From: Muribaculaceae bacterium
GTDB lineage: Bacteria; Bacteroidota; Bacteroidia; Bacteroidales; Muribaculaceae
NCBI GenBank assembly: GCA_028689665.1
Contig: JAQVCR010000010.1
Location: forward strand, 1-64,000
Reading direction: 5' to 3'
Length of the DNA stretch: 64,000 bases
Part shown: positions 63,891 through 64,000 of the stretch, in pieces
Layout: each line of letters begins with the position of its first letter
How positions within the stretch are numbered: the first letter of the stretch is position 1
The notes under the pieces: model-generated
The model's database searches: none
What the model was told of the DNA's origin: nothing
The model's input: only the letters and a program-made list of their open reading frames with translations
Made by a program: the position numbers and the translations under genes

Positions 63891-64000
63891 ATGAAATCTA
63901 TTTGTTTTTATTTCCAGATACATCAACCTTTCAGACTTAGAACATATCGTTTCACTGATATTGGTAACGACCACTACTATTATGACGATTTTGCAAACGA
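63891..64000 (+). CDS. GH57 alpha-amylase family protein (5' end only)
   Basis: Only 36 codons are visible before the window ends. The N-terminus MKSICFYFQIHQPFRLRTY carries FQIHQPFR, the hallmark of GH57 glycoside hydrolases, followed by YRFTDIGNDHYYYDDF. It would be an alpha-glucan hydrolase or transferase acting on glycogen. It starts 19 nt after the glycogen synthase gene, as the third gene of the operon. Confidence 0.9.
   Translation, partial: MKSICFYFQIHQPFRLRTYRFTDIGNDHYYYDDFAN

Noticed and set aside
1-64000. CRISPR arrays, transposons, toxin-antitoxin pairs, restriction or defence genes
   Set aside because: I looked for regular repeats, transposase or integrase motifs, and defence-type domains in the translated frames and found none beyond the remnant-like island at 48.4-49.0 kb.

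Overview
The window is chromosomal DNA of a low-G+C member of the Bacteroidota, most likely order Bacteroidales. Several independent signs agree. Promoters follow the Bacteroides pattern (TTTG, about 19-21 nt, then TAnnTTTG). bS16 has a long Ala/Lys/Glu tail. bL28 and bL33 are followed by the short DUF4295 protein. A pyrophosphate-dependent phosphofructokinase, a GH57/glycogen synthase/debranching cluster and a biotin operon with a BioG-BioC fusion are also typical of the group. Nearly all genes are housekeeping. I see no CRISPR array, transposase, integrase or complete prophage. One tRNA (Met, CAT) is present.

Layout. 1-6.1 kb (minus): MlaE/MlaF-type lipid transporter, then SppA, LpxK, purine nucleoside phosphorylase and ThiL (cut by the window edge). 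6.4-12.5 kb (plus): rpsP with its own promoter and terminator, then bioA-bioF-bioG/C-bioD, a DEDD exonuclease and a small membrane protein; bioB is not here. 12.5-18.9 kb (minus): an ECF sigma factor, the DUF4295/bL33/bL28 cluster, CinA, TsaD, an outer-membrane DUF4421 protein, DprA and a thioesterase. 19-28.2 kb (mostly plus): an N-terminal nucleophile hydrolase, DUF486 and YcxB-like membrane proteins, tRNA-Met, a UPF0104-type flippase-like protein, a second ECF sigma factor (minus), an NfeD protease, KdsB, a non-catalytic M16 subunit and PPi-PFK. 28.2-31.7 kb (minus): DEAD-box-family helicase and NadE, separated by a probable small RNA on the plus strand. 31.9-37.6 kb: beta-barrel protein, GT2, the Pfs-LuxS pair, a B3/4 protein, a Sua5-type protein, malate dehydrogenase and a thioredoxin-like lipoprotein.

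37.6-45.4 kb: a complete Ybh-like efflux operon (TetR, TolC, membrane fusion protein, two ABC ATPases, two ABC-2 permeases) with a palindromic operator at the TetR promoter and a divergent AraC regulator. 45.4-54.1 kb: SGNH esterase, ABC-F ATPase with a hairpin leader, a short anomalous island with an unrecognised ORF and a tRNA T-arm-like sequence, RecQ, a WcaJ-type sugar-phosphate transferase and a DUF349 protein. 54.4-58.5 kb: S1/P1 nuclease, then (minus) an operon of an unknown protein, cyclophilin, catalytic M16 protease and exonuclease III. 58.7-64 kb (plus): cytidylate-kinase-like protein, lipid kinase, then the glycogen operon (debranching enzyme, glycogen synthase, GH57 amylase cut by the window end).

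Most of the content is ordinary. The places I would look at again are the 48.44-49.0 kb island, the plus-strand small RNA near 29.7 kb, the TetR operator at 44.3 kb, the hairpin leader of the ABC-F gene at 46.74 kb, and the separated catalytic and non-catalytic M16 genes. I did not find a convincing wholly new multi-gene system.
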